Below are positions 1 to 9,640 of a stretch of 64,000 nucleotides of DNA, piece after piece. Below the pieces are notes generated by a model, which made no database searches, was not told the DNA's origin, and saw only the letters and a program-made list of their open reading frames with translations. Made by a program: the position numbers and the translations under genes. Position 1 is the stretch's first letter, and each line of letters starts with the position of its first letter. This stretch comes from Panorpa germanica. Lineage: Eukaryota > Arthropoda > Insecta > Mecoptera > Panorpidae. Location: positions 15,915,740 to 15,979,739 of the forward strand of contig OY783215.1 of NCBI GenBank assembly GCA_963678705.1, given 5' to 3'.

Positions 1-295
1 AATATATAACGAAAATAACACTACGCAGTATCTAATCCGACTACCGCGGAGCGCAGAGCTAAATGTATATCTGTATATGTGTATTTCTATTTTACAATAC
101 ATGCAACAGTATTGGAATTCTGCACATTTATGCTATGCTATAAACGAAGTTGCATGAAGCAACAAAACAGATTTATCAGTATCGTGATTACTTTCTTATC
201 CATTCATAAAAGAAAACAGTGAACTCCTATTACATATCACATTGCTATGACAAAAAGTTTTTCGGTATTTCTGTGACAATCTTAGAACATATATA
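1..295. other. AT-rich flank, no gene seen
   Basis: This stretch ends in the TA dinucleotide (294-295) that borders the palindromic Tc1-like element. I see no open frame or repeat in it that I can support. Confidence 0.5.
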
Positions 296-578
296 CAGTG
301 AGTGTAAAAAGTATTCGTACACCTCGGTATGCAAGAAGAAAAACGAATTTCCTAGGCTTCCTGGTATATATTTTCTAAAAAACAAAATAGTATCAAACAC
401 TTCAAGGTTACAGCACTTTATTTATTACAAAAGAAAAAAATTAAAAGAAAGACTGAGTGCGTGGTAAAAATAAATACGCACAATATATTCGAAATCACAA
501 ACAAAAAGTATTCGTACATTTCATAAATTCGTGAGAAAATATAAAAAATTAGTGATAAAATAACAAAAAAAATAGTAG

Positions 579-1076
579 TTAATATTTTGTTGGTCCACCT
601 CTTGCATTAATAATAGCTTGGAGTCTTCGTGGCATAGAATCAACTAGTTTAGAAGTGTAAGAAGACGGTATCAGAGCCCATTCCTCGCGAAGCGCGATTT
701 TTAATGTTTCTTTATTCGAAATATGTCGTGTTCGAATTTTTTTGTCAAGATAATCCCACACATACTCTATAACATTAATATCGGGTGATTGAGGAGGTAT
801 TTCAAAGTGTTTTGAAGTGTTAAAGGGATCCACATCTTGGTATTCCATGCTGTGTGCTTTGGATCGTTATCTTGTAAAAATATCCAATCATTATTAAAAC
901 CCATTTCTGTTACACTGGCGGGAAGATTTTCTTTTAAGATATTAATATACACTTTTTGATCCATGATTCCATCAATAAATGCAAGTTTCCCCACTCCAGT
1001 AGCACTCATACAACCCCAAACCAAAACAGAACCACCACCGTATTTTACCGTTGGAACTAAATTTTCTTTATTTAAT
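579..1076 (-). pseudogene. Tc1-type transposase, C-terminal half (left arm)
   Basis: Read on the minus strand, this codes for VWGCMSATGVGKLAFIDG, then the second catalytic Asp in FLQDNDPKHTA, then, in a different frame, QSPDINVIEYVWDYL with the catalytic Glu (Tc1-type DD34E arrangement). The change of frame between the HTA motif and the SPDIN motif is a frameshift near 790-850, so no intact enzyme can be made. The first catalytic Asp region and the helix-turn-helix domain are absent because the arm is truncated at the centre of the palindrome. In this arm the codon before IFLQDND is still TGG (Trp). Confidence 0.85.
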
Positions 1077-1138
1077 TCCGTGTTAGGTTTTCTCCATTAT
1101 AATATAATATTATATTAATATTATATAAATATAATATT

Positions 1139-1683
1139 TTTAAATCGGACGGACATTATAAAGTATGGAGAAAACCTAACACGGAATTAAATAAAGAAAA
1201 TTTAATTCCAACGGTAAAATACAGTGGTGGTTCTGTTTTGGTTTGGGGTTGTATGAGTGCTACTGGAGTGGGGAAACTTGCATTTATTGATGGAATCATG
1301 GATCAAAAAGTGTATATTAATATCTTAAAAGAAAATCTTCCCGCCAGTGTAACAGAAATGGGTTTTAATAATGATTAGATATTTTTACAAGATAACGATC
1401 CAAAGCACACAGCATGGAATACCAAGATGTGGATCCCTTTAACACTTCAAAACACTTTGAAATACCTCCTCAATCACCCGATATTAATGTTATAGAGTAT
1501 GTGTGGGATTATCTTGACAAAAAAATTCGAACACGACATATTTCGAATAAAGAAACATTAAAAATCGCGCTTCGCGAGGAATGGGCTCTGATACCGTCTT
1601 CTTACACTTCTAAACTAGTTGATTCTATGCCACGAAGACTCCAAGCTATTATTAATGCAAGAGGTGGACCAACAAAATATTAA
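1139..1683 (+). pseudogene. Tc1-type transposase, C-terminal half (right arm)
   Basis: This is the mirror copy of the left-arm fragment. It reads slightly further inwards, starting at FKSDGHYKVWRKP, a segment typical of the middle of Tc1 transposases. It has the same frameshift between the FLQDNDPKHTA and QSPDINVIEYVW motifs. It also has a private stop codon, TAG at 1376-1378, where the left arm has TGG. Another private difference is the tyrosine-lysine region near 1230 (A instead of G). These few differences show that the two arms have begun to diverge since the palindrome formed. Confidence 0.85.
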
Positions 1684-1969
1684 TTACTATTTTTTTTTGT
1701 TATTTTATCACTAATTCTTTATATTTTCTCACGAATTTATGAAATGTACGAATACTTTTTGTTTGTGATTTCGAATATATTGTGCGTATTTATTTTTACC
1801 ACGCACTCAGTCTTTCTTTTAATTTATTTCTTTTGTAATAAATAAAGTGCTGTAACCTTGAAGTGTTTGATACTATTTTGTTTTTTAGAAAATATATACC
1901 AGGAAGCCTAGGAAATTCGTTTTTCTTCTTGCATACCGAGGTGTACGAATACTTTTTACACTCACTGTA

Positions 1970-3049
1970 TATATATTTATGCTCTAAGGTGAAAATCTGT
2001 TTTTTTGAGGCGTTACAGTTTAAATCTAGATGTGCGGTAATTGCAAACTTTTAAAAAATAAATCCATTCGATTTATATAGTCTCTCTTAAAAACAATTTA
2101 CTTTCGCGTCTGTTTTCTTTTAAGTAGCACTAAATGCCTCAGTGCTTCTGTTTTATGCTTATAGCCGTGGTTAACCTAAAGTGCTAATGGTAAACAAATT
2201 AACTATTAACTAAAAGGTAATATAATGTAAAAGTCGTGTAAACTATGATTGAAGAAAAGAATTTGTAAGCAGAATATTACAAGATAATGAAAACAAAACA
2301 CGTTCGGGCTGATTTTAACTATCCTCCTCCACTATTGTAACATTTATCATTTTTAAGAAGCTCATATTACGACAATTGGCATAAGTAGTTGCAGGAAATG
2401 GACGAGCGCGTAATAGAGACAACACAAAGACACTTTATATGATGATATTATATGCAAAGCCTGTCTTTGACGTTAGAAATATTTCGCCTTAAGATACCCA
2501 AGCACATGCTTGAACCTATCTTAACATAAACAATATCTGAATACCTGGCAATGTAGTGCTCTCCGAACTGAAGTGAGTAATCTGCTCGATCCTGAACCAG
2601 TCTCAGTCAGAATAAAATCATTCTAATGTGTATCACTTGTATAAAAAGCTTTTAATATGTAATTATTAAATCATTATTATTTCTTACAGTTCGTAGCGAA
2701 ATTTCTATTCACCCTTTTCAAATTATGTCTCTATTTTCTACTGTCTCTAAACTAAGTCATATAAATTTGTTTCGAGTAGGCTTATTTAGCAAAATTATTT
2801 TAGTGTATTTCTACCTTTTTCCATTAAGCTAATATTTTCACCAAATTTATTTGTTATTTGTATTTTTCTAATTTACATTTATATTATATTGATTTTCTAA
2901 TTTATAATTTACATTTATATTGACAATATCAGTAGCATCTGAAAGTCTCAAACACACGATGATTGTTCTGTCACGGTAGTACTACTTTTCTGTCACGGAA
3001 GTACTATTAACTGTCTACTAAAACTAGATTGACAGTAGATCCATGATAG
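1970..3049. other. AT-rich spacer
   Basis: No gene is supported here. The only structure noted is a short direct repeat, CTGTCACGGTAGTACTAC at 2969-2986 and a near copy at 2990-3007. Confidence 0.4.
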
Positions 3050-3052
3050 TAA

Positions 3053-3447
3053 GGCCCTCCGCACATGACCTTAGCCCCGAATCTGATCGAACCGAATGAG
3101 AATGGAACTGTCCTGTTAGTGAGAGAACGAACGTGTATACGAGTGAGAGAAAGCATACGGCACGAACGAAACTAAACTGGTTTTGAATACGTTTTCAGCA
3201 ACTCTGTTTCTTGGTCGCAGGGCATGGTTGGTTGCATGCTTTTGATGGTGACATCATGAGCAGAGATGTGCACAAATACTATTCAAAAGTATTTAAATAC
3301 ATTCATACATACAAATACGACACAATAAACCTTTTTTATGCTATTGTTAAAAATTCTATAGAGTCACGAAACACGGCTCGACATGGCTCGTTTTTCGTTT
3401 TTGTTAGAAACTTCGAGTTTGTAATTAGTCGACCTGTGCAGACAGCC
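3053..3447 (-). mobile_element. Harbinger-like MITE, copy 1
   Basis: A 395-bp non-autonomous element with termini GGCCCTCCGCACA and TGTGCAGACAGCC in inverted arrangement, flanked by the 3-bp duplication TAA (3050-3052 and 3448-3450). Four further copies occur in this window at 33835, 37721, 56760 and 57244. A TWA duplication with GG-starting termini is the known habit of PIF/Harbinger elements, so that superfamily is inferred. Orientation is given relative to the copies at 37721 and 56760. The 79-codon open frame inside is not conserved between copies and is not called as a gene. Confidence 0.8.
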
Positions 3448-3450
3448 TAA

Positions 3451-3802
3451 TAGTAGACCTGTGATAGTACCTGTCAAGTTATCTAACGAATGGTAGTTTA
3501 AGAAAAATGTGATACCTTAATGACAATTGTCACCGTATATTTGAGGTTTCAATTGGCTAGATTCCCCACTCTATTAATTAACATAATATTAATGCTAACA
3601 ATAATGTTATTAATCTATACAAAAATCAATGCCACTTTTCAAAAACATAAAAAGTATACCCAGAAGATTCAATGTACTTAATTATTTAGCAAAAACTCGT
3701 GCAGAACCAGATGAAGCACAACACGAGAGCTATTTTTAAATAAAACATATAGCTACTTTGATAATTTGCCAAAGCGTTATAAGATGTAAACAAAATAACA
3801 AT
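3451..3802. other. AT-rich spacer before the LINE
   Basis: Nothing recognisable apart from the AT-rich target site of the following LINE. Confidence 0.35.
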
Positions 3803-3818
3803 ATAAATAAATTATTTA
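3803..3818 (+). repeat. Target site duplication of the LINE, left copy
   Basis: ATAAATAAATTATTTA is repeated exactly at 9572-9587, on the other side of the LINE. Confidence 0.9.
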
Positions 3819-4023
3819 CAGTTTACATCGAGTCTTCTTGGTGAGCGCACGTATTTACAATAAACAAAACAATAAAATAAATAGTTATCTTTTTTTTTTT
3901 GCAAATTATAATATTTTTTTTTCGTGATTTATTTTTTTTTAAATTATAATTTATATTATTATTAAGTGTTATTAATTAGAAGTGAAGTAACTTCTATTTA
4001 ATTATCACTGGTTAATTAACAAT
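3819..4023 (+). promoter_or_regulatory. LINE 5' UTR with probable internal promoter
   Basis: Insect I/Jockey-type elements are transcribed from a promoter lying downstream of their own first base; this leader begins with the initiator-like CAGT and includes an unusual GC-richer stretch followed by T-rich tracts. The promoter role is inferred from the family. Confidence 0.45.
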
Positions 4024-5451
4024 ATGGATATGGAGGTTGAACCTCCCGATAAAAATCCGATCAATAAAAACAACTCTGTGACTAACAAATCAATTCCTAC
4101 AGATAAAACATCCAGTGATATAACAGAAAACTTAAATAACAATAGTGACAATGTTAAAAAAATATTTAATAATTTATACAACACAGAAACAAAATATGAC
4201 TCGTATAAAGTAATGATAGTTAAAAATAATAGTGATGGAAATACATTTTTTAGTTCTCTTAAATTAGCAGAAATAATATGTAAAATTAGCAATAAATCTA
4301 ATATAATAGAAATTAAAAAAGTGGGAAGAAATAGAGTAATCGTTCAATGTGCTAATGCAGTACTAGCTAACGAAATTACCAAATCAACATTGCTGAAAAA
4401 CAATGGGTATGAAGCGTTTATCCCATTTTACTGGTGCACAAAAGTTGCTATTATAAAAGGTGTTGATATTGAATATTCGGAAGATACAATTTTAAATAAT
4501 ATAGAGTGTCCACCTTTTAAAGTAACGAGAGTGCAAAGGTTAAATCGAAAACTAAGAGTTGACGGAGCTATTAAATATGAACCCAGTACAACAGTGAAAT
4601 TATTCTTTGAAGGACTTGCTATTCCTGCTTATGTTTACATGTGGAGAGTGAGACGAGCATGTGAACCATTTGTACAACAGACGATACAATGTTATAATTG
4701 TTTTAAATTTGGACATGCAGCCACAAAATGTAGAGCAAAAGTAGCAAAATGTAAATTCTGCGGAAGTGAAGATCATTTACGTACTGCATGCACATCTCCT
4801 AATCCGACATGCATAAATTGTAAACTTAACCACGAGGCTACAGACAATGAATGTCCTGAAAAAAAAAGACAAATCAAGATAAAAGATCTCATGGCCCAAC
4901 ACAATCTAAGTTTTTATGAAGCAAAATTAGAATTAACAGAAAAAAATACAGACTATTTATACTCAGTAAGAACTCAAAACTCTTTTGAAGCTCTAAACTA
5001 CAATGAGACTTTTCCCAATATCACTAATAAATACAATAGTATCAACATAATTCCAACATACAAACCAAACCCTTTAACCAGAAGAACTAATACCAGAGTG
5101 AATAAATCAAATACAGGTAACTCGTTACAAAGATCTTACAGTCAACCACAACCTACGACATCCACTAAAGAACCAATTCCAAAAAGAAGAAGAGAAGAAA
5201 AGAAACCTAACAATGAAGAAAGCGACACATACCTTAAGATAACTAATCAAGGAAAAAACAGAAAGCAAATCAACCAAGAGACACCTGATATTACAATGGA
5301 AAACAATGATAATGATACCTGCTATACATCAATATATAATAAAAATAATGATGACAAAATTAAAAATACAAACAAAGACCCAAATATTACATCCCAATCC
5401 CTTAGAAGCTACAAGAAACAAATATCTAGTGTACAATGGCCAAACTCGTAA
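4024..5451 (+). CDS. LINE ORF1 protein (Gag-like, CCHC zinc knuckles)
   Basis: A 475-residue nucleic-acid-binding protein that packages the LINE RNA. Residues about 60-200 form an RRM/PRE_C2HC-like region with a conserved YKVMIVKNN start. Three zinc knuckles follow at about residues 222-280: CYNCFKFGHAATKC, CKFCGSEDHLRTAC and CINCKLNHEATDNEC. This three-knuckle order is typical of ORF1 of I/Jockey/R1-type elements. The C-terminal third is Asn/Thr-rich and low complexity, with a basic patch PKRRREEKK that could act as a nuclear localisation signal. The N-terminus (to about residue 50) is also Asn/Ser-rich. The frame is open from ATG 4024 to TAA 5449-5451; ORF2 starts 206 bp downstream in another frame. 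Confidence 0.9.
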   Translation: MDMEVEPPDKNPINKNNSVTNKSIPTDKTSSDITENLNNNSDNVKKIFNNLYNTETKYDSYKVMIVKNNSDGNTFFSSLKLAEIICKISNKSNIIEIKKVGRNRVIVQCANAVLANEITKSTLLKNNGYEAFIPFYWCTKVAIIKGVDIEYSEDTILNNIECPPFKVTRVQRLNRKLRVDGAIKYEPSTTVKLFFEGLAIPAYVYMWRVRRACEPFVQQTIQCYNCFKFGHAATKCRAKVAKCKFCGSEDHLRTACTSPNPTCINCKLNHEATDNECPEKKRQIKIKDLMAQHNLSFYEAKLELTEKNTDYLYSVRTQNSFEALNYNETFPNITNKYNSINIIPTYKPNPLTRRTNTRVNKSNTGNSLQRSYSQPQPTTSTKEPIPKRRREEKKPNNEESDTYLKITNQGKNRKQINQETPDITMENNDNDTCYTSIYNKNNDDKIKNTNKDPNITSQSLRSYKKQISSVQWPNS

Positions 5452-5657
5452 GAAAACATCGATATATAAATTAAGTTTATTTTTAAAAAAATCTATTCAC
5501 ATCACTAAACCTAATCGTTTAATAAATTTACTAAAATATTAAATCAACAATAATTATATAAACGGAGAGAAAATAAAATAAAATAAAATATATAAATAAA
5601 TCTAACAACAAGACCAAGGACAGATATAAAAATCAATAATTAATTAAAACAGTTAAA

Positions 5658-8600
5658 ATGATAAATTTTATTCAATGGAATTGCAGAGGAGTCAGATATA
5701 TTAAAGAGGAACTACAACATATGTTACAGAAGCATAACATACATATATGCATACTATCAGAAACGTTTTTAACAAAAAATATCAATTTCAACATCAAAGG
5801 TTATTTTATTGAAAGAGAAGATAGGATACAGAATACAAACTATAATCCCCACGGGGGTGTTGCTATCTTGATTCATAAATCTATAAAATATAAACGAGTA
5901 ATGCTAAATAACCCATTTAATTCGGTCGAAATAGTTGGAATAATTTTAACACATAACGAAACTGATGTAATATGTATTTTATCAATCTATGCTAAACCGA
6001 ATCATAAACTATCTAATTCTAATTGGTCACAGATAAAACAACAAATAGATGTTCCTGTTATACTTGCTGGAGATTTTAACGCGACTAATCTTGCTTGGGA
6101 TATAAATTGTCCAGGTAGTCAGTATGAAGGTAACGAATTGTTAGATTTCATAGAAAACGAAAATCTAAATATTATCAACGATGATAAACCAACTAGAGTA
6201 AGCAATCTCAGTACAAGGGACAGTATATTGGATCTCACATTGGTATCAATGACGTTAACACAACAAATTACTTCGTGGCAAGTTCTTGCAGATAGCTTAG
6301 GTAGTGATCACTACCCAATTTTTTTCTGTTTGAATGACTATAATAAAGACCGTTACCGTACATCTGAATATTTAACGAGGAGAAATTTCCGAAAAGCAGA
6401 TTGGGAGAAATATAGCCTTGAAATAGAAAGCAGAATTTCAAACCTTAGCACAAATGGAATCACAAGTAATCCCCAAGATGTTGAAAACAAATACAACCAA
6501 TTTAGAGATGTTATTAATAATTCGGCAGACATACATATCCCATCTACCAGATTGTATAATATAACTCCTAATAAAATAAAACCGTCTTGGTGGGACACTG
6601 AGTGCAATAAAATGATAGCTCAAAGAAAATTAGCACTAACTATTTTTAATAAAAACATGACAATGGCGAATTATTTAAATTATAAAAAACATCAAGCTAA
6701 AACCAGACGATATTTTAGAGCCAGAAAAAAAATAGAATGGCAAAATTTCTGCGAGAATTTAAACCCAAACACAACAACCAACATTGTCTGGAATAATATA
6801 AGAAAAATTAACAATAAAAGCTATAGTACTAAAAGGATAAGTGATAATGAAAATTTAATAGAAGAATTCATTAAAAAAAAATTTCCACAGAACAACAATT
6901 TAAATATTACTACCACCACCATCGTAAAAGATAATTTTCTAGATAATAACATAAATAAAAATGAAGTAAAATTCGCGTTAAATCATAATAAAAACAGTAG
7001 CACAGGATTTGATAGAATAAATTACAAAATGATACAAAACTTACCTGACAATGCAATAAATCATCTTACACAAATATACAATCTGTCATTAAACACTGCT
7101 GATATACCATTAGACTGGAAAAAACATATCGTTGTTCCTATATTAAAAACAGGAAAAGATCCAAACAAAGAAGAATCATTCAGACCAATTACTTTACTAT
7201 CATGTATGGGCAAAACTATGGAATCCATCATCAAAAACAGACTGGAGTGGTATCTCGAACATCATAAAAGATTACCTGAGTTACAATTTGCGTTTAGAAA
7301 AACAAGAAGTACACAGCATAACTTAAACATATTGAATATCGATATTCAAAGAACATACAGTAAAAATCATTATATGATAGCTGCTTTCATTGACATTGAA
7401 GCTGCTTATGACAATGTTAATCTAAAAATATTAAAAGAAAAAGTAGAAAACATAGGTATATCTTCCAAAATATCCAACTGGATTATAAACTACTTCCAAA
7501 ATAGAGAAATAACAGTTAGATACAATAATAAGTTAACTGGTCCTATACTATGTAATCACGGAATTCCACAAGGCTCAATATTATCTCCCTTATTATTCAA
7601 CATATACACAGAAAAGTTAACAACATTATCAGATAACAACACAACAGTACTGATGTATGCAGATGACATGGTTATTTATAGTATGGGTCATACACAAGAT
7701 ATAGCTCAAAACAGATTACAATCGAAATTAAGAAAACTAGATATTTTATTAAAGGAAATCAAATTAAATATATCGTCAGAAAAAAGTAAAATAGTTATAT
7801 TTACAAGGCATAGAATAAACTGCAGTCCAAAAATAACCATCAGAAATAAAAATATAACTGTTACTTCAAATACCAAATTTCTGGGTATATTCTTTGATAC
7901 GAAAAGCACTTGGGCGAAAGAAATTGCACATATTATTAACAAATGTCAAAAAGGCTTAAATTTGATGCGATGTATAGCAGGATACAAATGGGGCGCACAC
8001 CCAACAACCTTAATAAAAATATATAAAGCTATTGTTAGACCGCATATTGACTATTCTAGTACTATGATCTGCACCGCAAATAACTCAAGATTAAAAAAAA
8101 TTGAAATTATACAAAACAAATGTTTAAGAATAATATTAGGTGCAATGGTTTCAACACCAATCCAAATCCTCAACTATCAAACTAATATTCCTCCGGTAAA
8201 TATCAGAATACAACAAATATCAGACAGTTTCTTTTGTAAAAACAGACATAACTCATGTGGCCCCTTAAATACAAGATTATCTAAACTATATGTTCTTTAT
8301 AATAAACCATATTGGACAACTCATAAAAAACCGGCACTTTTAACTAGTTTTGATAGATATAATAACTTGAACTTAGAGGTACACAACATTATACCTTTTT
8401 TCAAATTTCCATTAGAAATAAGCATGACAACAATACATACAGAAATAAATTTGTTCAAGAAGAATGACAGTAAGGAAATAACTTATCAAAAATATATGGA
8501 ATATATAACAAAAGATGATATAAACTGGAGTATATGGTTTACCGATGGTTCATTCGAAAAAAACTCTAAAACTGGAGGAATTGGCATTTTCAATTATAAT

Positions 8601-9386
8601 ACAGATCAACAGTACAAATACAAACTTAACAACATCACAAATTCTTATAATACAGAAATAACAGCAATTATGAAATTACTAGAAATAATACAAAAAACTG
8701 ACAATAAAAATATATTAATCTTCACAGATTCTCGTAGTGTTTGTGTATCTTTAAATAACAATAAATTCAAAAACAATAATAATAACAAAATATGTTCAAT
8801 TAAAGAATATCTTTTAAAAATGGAAAAAAATGATATCAATGTTAAACTTATTTGGATTCCTGGACATGTAGGCATAAAAGGAAACGAAATGGCTGACAAA
8901 CTGGCCAAAGAAGCTTGTGTAGATGGGGAAATAATCGAAATAAATTGGTCAATAAATGATTCCAAAAAAATAATTAAAGAAAATTGTATGGCAGAATGGC
9001 AGAATATATATAATGAGAAAAGTCAAAGTACTGGAAAATTTTTTTTTGCAGCGAATCAAAAAATTCCAACAACCACATGGTTTAATAAAAATCATTCACG
9101 GAGATATATTTCAACAAATTGTCGAATGAAATCTGGGCATTCTAGATGTCCAGCTCATCTATTCAAAATAAATATAAAAGACACACCAAATTGTAGATGT
9201 GGAGAAGAAGGGTCTTTGGACCATATAATTCTAGGGTGTCATCTTTTAACATCAAAAATTGATAGACTTTTAAATGATTTATGTAATGTAACACAGTTCC
9301 CAGTCAATATGTCCTGTTTAATGACAAGTGAAGCAACGGCGGAAATATTAACAAACTTTGTGATAGAAAATAATATAGAAGTGTAA
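5658..9386 (+). CDS. LINE ORF2 polyprotein: APE endonuclease, reverse transcriptase, RNase H
   Basis: A 1242-residue replicase that nicks target DNA and copies the element RNA at the nick. In order: an apurinic-type endonuclease (residues about 1-225: FIQWNCRG at the start, AGDFN at 137-141, SDH at 216-218); a reverse transcriptase (about 440-740) with FRPITLLSCMGKTME, AAFIDIEAAYD, GIPQGSILSPLLFN and the catalytic YADD at 667-670; an RNase H domain (about 955-1090) with all expected acidic residues, in FTDGS (Asp 963), NTEITAI, FTDSRS and GNEMADKLAKEA; and a C-terminal Cys/His motif CRCGEEGSLDHIILGC. No stop or frameshift breaks it. The Met codon at 5658 is the natural start, as the endonuclease motif begins within five residues. 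The RNase H domain separates it from Jockey-clade elements. Confidence 0.93.
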   Translation: MINFIQWNCRGVRYIKEELQHMLQKHNIHICILSETFLTKNINFNIKGYFIEREDRIQNTNYNPHGGVAILIHKSIKYKRVMLNNPFNSVEIVGIILTHNETDVICILSIYAKPNHKLSNSNWSQIKQQIDVPVILAGDFNATNLAWDINCPGSQYEGNELLDFIENENLNIINDDKPTRVSNLSTRDSILDLTLVSMTLTQQITSWQVLADSLGSDHYPIFFCLNDYNKDRYRTSEYLTRRNFRKADWEKYSLEIESRISNLSTNGITSNPQDVENKYNQFRDVINNSADIHIPSTRLYNITPNKIKPSWWDTECNKMIAQRKLALTIFNKNMTMANYLNYKKHQAKTRRYFRARKKIEWQNFCENLNPNTTTNIVWNNIRKINNKSYSTKRISDNENLIEEFIKKKFPQNNNLNITTTTIVKDNFLDNNINKNEVKFALNHNKNSSTGFDRINYKMIQNLPDNAINHLTQIYNLSLNTADIPLDWKKHIVVPILKTGKDPNKEESFRPITLLSCMGKTMESIIKNRLEWYLEHHKRLPELQFAFRKTRSTQHNLNILNIDIQRTYSKNHYMIAAFIDIEAAYDNVNLKILKEKVENIGISSKISNWIINYFQNREITVRYNNKLTGPILCNHGIPQGSILSPLLFNIYTEKLTTLSDNNTTVLMYADDMVIYSMGHTQDIAQNRLQSKLRKLDILLKEIKLNISSEKSKIVIFTRHRINCSPKITIRNKNITVTSNTKFLGIFFDTKSTWAKEIAHIINKCQKGLNLMRCIAGYKWGAHPTTLIKIYKAIVRPHIDYSSTMICTANNSRLKKIEIIQNKCLRIILGAMVSTPIQILNYQTNIPPVNIRIQQISDSFFCKNRHNSCGPLNTRLSKLYVLYNKPYWTTHKKPALLTSFDRYNNLNLEVHNIIPFFKFPLEISMTTIHTEINLFKKNDSKEITYQKYMEYITKDDINWSIWFTDGSFEKNSKTGGIGIFNYNTDQQYKYKLNNITNSYNTEITAIMKLLEIIQKTDNKNILIFTDSRSVCVSLNNNKFKNNNNNKICSIKEYLLKMEKNDINVKLIWIPGHVGIKGNEMADKLAKEACVDGEIIEINWSINDSKKIIKENCMAEWQNIYNEKSQSTGKFFFAANQKIPTTTWFNKNHSRRYISTNCRMKSGHSRCPAHLFKINIKDTPNCRCGEEGSLDHIILGCHLLTSKIDRLLNDLCNVTQFPVNMSCLMTSEATAEILTNFVIENNIEV

Positions 9387-9571
9387 TTTAAGTTAAAATA
9401 TTTTATTTAGTATGTATTTAATTTTAAGTTTAATTTTTTAAAAGAATCATTTTGTTTTGTATTTATTAGAACAATTATAATTTATATGTAAATTTTTATA
9501 TAATTTTACAAATAAAAGCAATGGCAAGAAGGCTGAATAAGCCAAAGCCTAAATAAAAAAAAAAAAAAAAA

Positions 9572-9587
9572 ATAAATAAATTATTTA
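9572..9587 (+). repeat. Target site duplication of the LINE, right copy
   Basis: Exact copy of 3803-3818, directly after the A-rich tail. Confidence 0.9.
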
Positions 9588-9626
9588 TAAACATTAACAT
9601 TATTTAATGAATCAAGTTCTTTTAAA

Positions 9627-9640
9627 GTCACGTGACGTCA
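9627..9640. promoter_or_regulatory. Overlapping CLEAR/E-box and CRE motifs
   Basis: GTCACGTGAC (9627-9636) is the palindromic CLEAR-type E-box bound by MiT/TFE factors; it overlaps TGACGTCA (9633-9640), the full CREB/ATF site. Both are GC-containing palindromes in AT-rich DNA, about 4 kb upstream of the long AMPK gamma coding start. Function is inferred from the motif only; no transcription start is visible nearby. Confidence 0.35.

Larger units (their letters stand above)
296..1967. mobile_element. Palindromic Tc1/mariner element (two inverted half-transposons)
   Basis: The element begins CAGTGAGTGTAAAAAGTATT and ends with its reverse complement, with TA on both sides (294-295 and 1968-1969), as expected for Tc1/mariner insertion. 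The two arms, 296-1097 and 1165-1967 (about 800 bp each), are near-perfect inverted copies joined by a 67-bp AT-rich centre. Each arm carries only the C-terminal half of a Tc1-type transposase plus the 3' flank and outer terminus; neither has the N-terminal DNA-binding half. A normal Tc1 element is about 1.3-1.7 kb with short inverted repeats, so this is a head-to-head rearrangement that now has 800-bp inverted repeats. The transposase halves share one frameshift, so the duplication happened after, or together with, loss of coding capacity. It could only move with help from a transposase made elsewhere. Confidence 0.9.
3819..9571 (+). mobile_element. Full-length I-superfamily non-LTR retrotransposon (LINE)
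   Basis: A 5.75-kb element bounded by a perfect 16-bp target site duplication. The 5' end starts CAGTTTACATCGAGTC, resembling the CAGT initiator-type start of I/Jockey elements. It has a 205-bp 5' UTR, ORF1 (Gag-like) at 4024-5451, a 206-bp spacer, ORF2 (endonuclease, reverse transcriptase, RNase H) at 5658-9386, a short 3' UTR, and an A-rich tail at about 9551-9571. The RNase H domain after the reverse transcriptase places it with the I superfamily (I, Nimb or Outcast-like) rather than the Jockey clade; which clade cannot be decided by eye. Both ORFs are open throughout, so the copy is young and may be active. Confidence 0.92.

Noticed and set aside
219..467. Open frame of 82 codons overlapping the left end of the Tc1 palindrome
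   Set aside because: It runs across the terminal inverted repeat into non-coding element sequence and has no domain.
6353..8965. Several minus-strand open frames inside the LINE
   Set aside because: They are antisense shadows of ORF2, which has complete motifs on the plus strand.
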